DNA of 14,609 nucleotides. It comes from Comamonadaceae bacterium (lineage in GTDB: Bacteria > Pseudomonadota > Gammaproteobacteria > Burkholderiales > Burkholderiaceae_C). Shown piece by piece: positions 13,237-14,609 of this stretch (position 1 is the stretch's first letter; each line of letters starts with the position of its first letter). Below the pieces are notes generated by a model that worked only from the letters and a program-made list of their open reading frames with translations, did not search any database and was not told the origin of the DNA. Position numbers and translations under genes: made by a program. The stretch covers positions 1-14,609 of the forward strand of contig CANHKH010000037.1 of assembly GCA_947460165.1 (NCBI GenBank). The letters run 5' to 3'.

Positions 13237-14609
13237 GCGCAGCTGATGCAGTGAACACGTCCCGCCCCGGCAACGCAGTGGTGGAGCCCGTGGGTTGGCG
13301 GCGGCTGGCCTTGCTCGACGAGTGGGTGTCCTCGGCCGCTTTGGGCCTGATGGTGCTGATCCCGGTGATTGAAATTGTGATGCGCCCCTTGTTGGGTAGC
13401 GGCATCATGAATGCGCCTGTGGTGGTTCAGCATTTGGGTTTGGTGCTGGCCATGTGGGGCGCCCTGGCCGCAGAACGCCATGGCCACCTGAGCACGCTGG
13501 CAGGCGGGCGCACCCAAGGCCCCGGCCTGCAGGCCTGGACCGGGGCACTGGCCCACGGCACGGCCGCGCTCGTGTGCGGCATGCTGGCCATGTGCAGTTG
13601 GCAACTGGTGGCCAGCGAACGCCTGGCCGCGCAAGAGCTGGCCTACGGCATGCCCACCTGGTGGGTGCAACTGAGCATGCCACTGGGCTTTGCCTTGCTG
13701 GGCCTCAAATTGGGTGCGCGCTGTGCGCCCGCGTCCCTGTCCACTTGGAGATTGGCGCTGGGGCTGGTCCTGACGGCCGCAGGCGGCGGGCTGCTCAGCG
13801 CGTTTGACGGCAGCGCCGTGGTGCTGTGGCCAGGCCTGCTCTTGTTGGTGCTGGCCTTGCTGGCGGGTGCGCCCATCTTTGCCATGTTGGGCGGCCTGGC
13901 CCTGGCCTTGTTCTGGCAAGACGGCCTGCCGCTGGCTGCGGTGGCGCTCTCGCACTACCAAATCACCGTTAACCCCTCGCTGCCCGCCCTGCCCTTGTTC
14001 ACCTTGGCCGGCCTGGTGTTTGCGCGCACGGGCGCGGCCGAGCGCTTGGGTCAGTTGTTTGTGGCCCTCATGGGGCAAGGCACACGCGGCACGGTGCTGG
14101 CCGCAGCCGTGCTGTGCTCGTGCTTCACGGCTTTTACGGGCGGCAGCGGCGTCACCATCTTGGCCTTGGGTGGGCTCTTGGTGCCTTTGCTGCTCAAGTC
14201 GGGCTACCCAGAAAACCGCAGCATCAGCTTAGTCACCAGTGCCAGCGCCTTGGGCGTGTTGCTCGCGCCCTCGGTGCCTCTCATCATGTACGCCGTCATG
14301 GCGCGCGTGCCCATTCACACCATGTTTGTGGCCGGCGTCTTGCCCGCGCTGGTGATGATTGCTTATTTACTCGTGTTTGGCGGCTACCTGCGCCGCACGC
14401 CGCCTGGGGCGAGCTTGGCCCTCCCCTTACCCACAGCACCCCACACACCCCCTGTGCTCTGGCGCGCGGCCTGGGCCGCCAAATGGGAGCTGCTCGCGCC
14501 CGTGGTGGCCATTGGCGCCTTGGTCAGCGGGCTGGCCACGCCCACTGAGAGCGCGGCAGTCACCGCCATGTACGCCATCGTCACGCAAGCGGGGGCCCAC
14601 CGCGAGCTG
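13233..14609 (+). CDS. Fused DctQ-DctM TRAP transporter permease, cut by right edge
   Basis: An open frame of 459 codons starts at GTG 13233, which overlaps the receptor's stop as GTGA, and runs off the window without a stop. Residues 1 to about 165 form a four-helix DctQ-like small subunit (helices near 33-50, 64-82, 106-128 and 145-163). After a further hydrophobic helix the DctM large subunit follows from about 195, with LPLFTLAGLVFARTG, FTAFTGGSGVTILALGG (G304-S-G-V-T-I), ALGVLLAPSVPLIMYAV and TPTES (436-440), all typical DctM signatures. About 265 residues of the usual 425 for DctM are present. Fusion of Q and M is known in TatT-associated and some other TRAP systems. It is the sodium-coupled membrane part working with the receptor and TatT lipoprotein upstream, in one operon. 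The non-ATG start and 4-nt overlap suggest coupled translation. Confidence 0.88.
   Translation, partial: MSAADAVNTSRPGNAVVEPVGWRRLALLDEWVSSAALGLMVLIPVIEIVMRPLLGSGIMNAPVVVQHLGLVLAMWGALAAERHGHLSTLAGGRTQGPGLQAWTGALAHGTAALVCGMLAMCSWQLVASERLAAQELAYGMPTWWVQLSMPLGFALLGLKLGARCAPASLSTWRLALGLVLTAAGGGLLSAFDGSAVVLWPGLLLLVLALLAGAPIFAMLGGLALALFWQDGLPLAAVALSHYQITVNPSLPALPLFTLAGLVFARTGAAERLGQLFVALMGQGTRGTVLAAAVLCSCFTAFTGGSGVTILALGGLLVPLLLKSGYPENRSISLVTSASALGVLLAPSVPLIMYAVMARVPIHTMFVAGVLPALVMIAYLLVFGGYLRRTPPGASLALPLPTAPHTPPVLWRAAWAAKWELLAPVVAIGALVSGLATPTESAAVTAMYAIVTQAGAHREL

Noticed and set aside
13212..14078. A minus-strand open frame opposite the permease gene.
   Set aside because: Gln/His/Gly-rich shadow; the plus strand encodes membrane helices with DctQ and DctM motifs.
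1..14609. CRISPR arrays, tRNA/rRNA genes, insertion sequences or phage genes.
   Set aside because: I looked for regularly spaced repeats, transposase-like frames and RNA gene cores and saw none.

Overview
The window looks like the chromosome of a Gram-negative betaproteobacterium, probably a freshwater Comamonadaceae-type organism (Burkholderiales). It is GC-rich, has a Bug-family solute receptor of the kind expanded in Burkholderiales, an outer-membrane porin ending in Phe, and TRAP transport genes. The genus is inference; no rRNA, tRNA, insertion sequence or CRISPR was found.

Left part (1-8585) is a compact beta-1,3-glucan (laminarin/callose-type) degradation locus. A very large multidomain GH16 laminarinase (1-3209, minus strand, C-terminal end cut by the window edge) is divergent from a plus-strand cluster: a 476-residue outer-membrane porin (3640-5070), a GH81 endo-beta-1,3-glucanase joined to it by a TAATG overlap (5070-7409), and a LacI-family repressor (7524-8585). 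The 430-bp divergent promoter region holds three copies of a LacI-type palindrome close to TGAAAGCGCTTTCA. Two are in tandem on the GH16 side and one is on the porin side. The suggested scheme is: GH16 cuts glucan outside the cell, the porin takes up oligosaccharides, GH81 shortens them in the periplasm, and the LacI protein controls both transcription units. No SusC/SusD pair, inner-membrane sugar transporter or beta-glucosidase is visible, so those steps must be encoded elsewhere.

Middle part (8586-10839) is a minus-strand pair in convergent orientation to the LacI gene: an arylmalonate decarboxylase/maleate isomerase/Asp-Glu racemase superfamily protein that lacks the usual catalytic cysteine, followed after a 286-bp gap by a Bug/TctC periplasmic receptor. 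This suggests uptake and conversion of a small carboxylate.

Right part (11236-14609) is a plus-strand TRAP transporter operon of the unusual TatT type: a TatT-like lipoprotein, a DctP-like periplasmic receptor lacking the usual carboxylate-binding Arg, and a fused DctQ-DctM permease starting at a GTG that overlaps the previous stop. The permease runs off the right edge.
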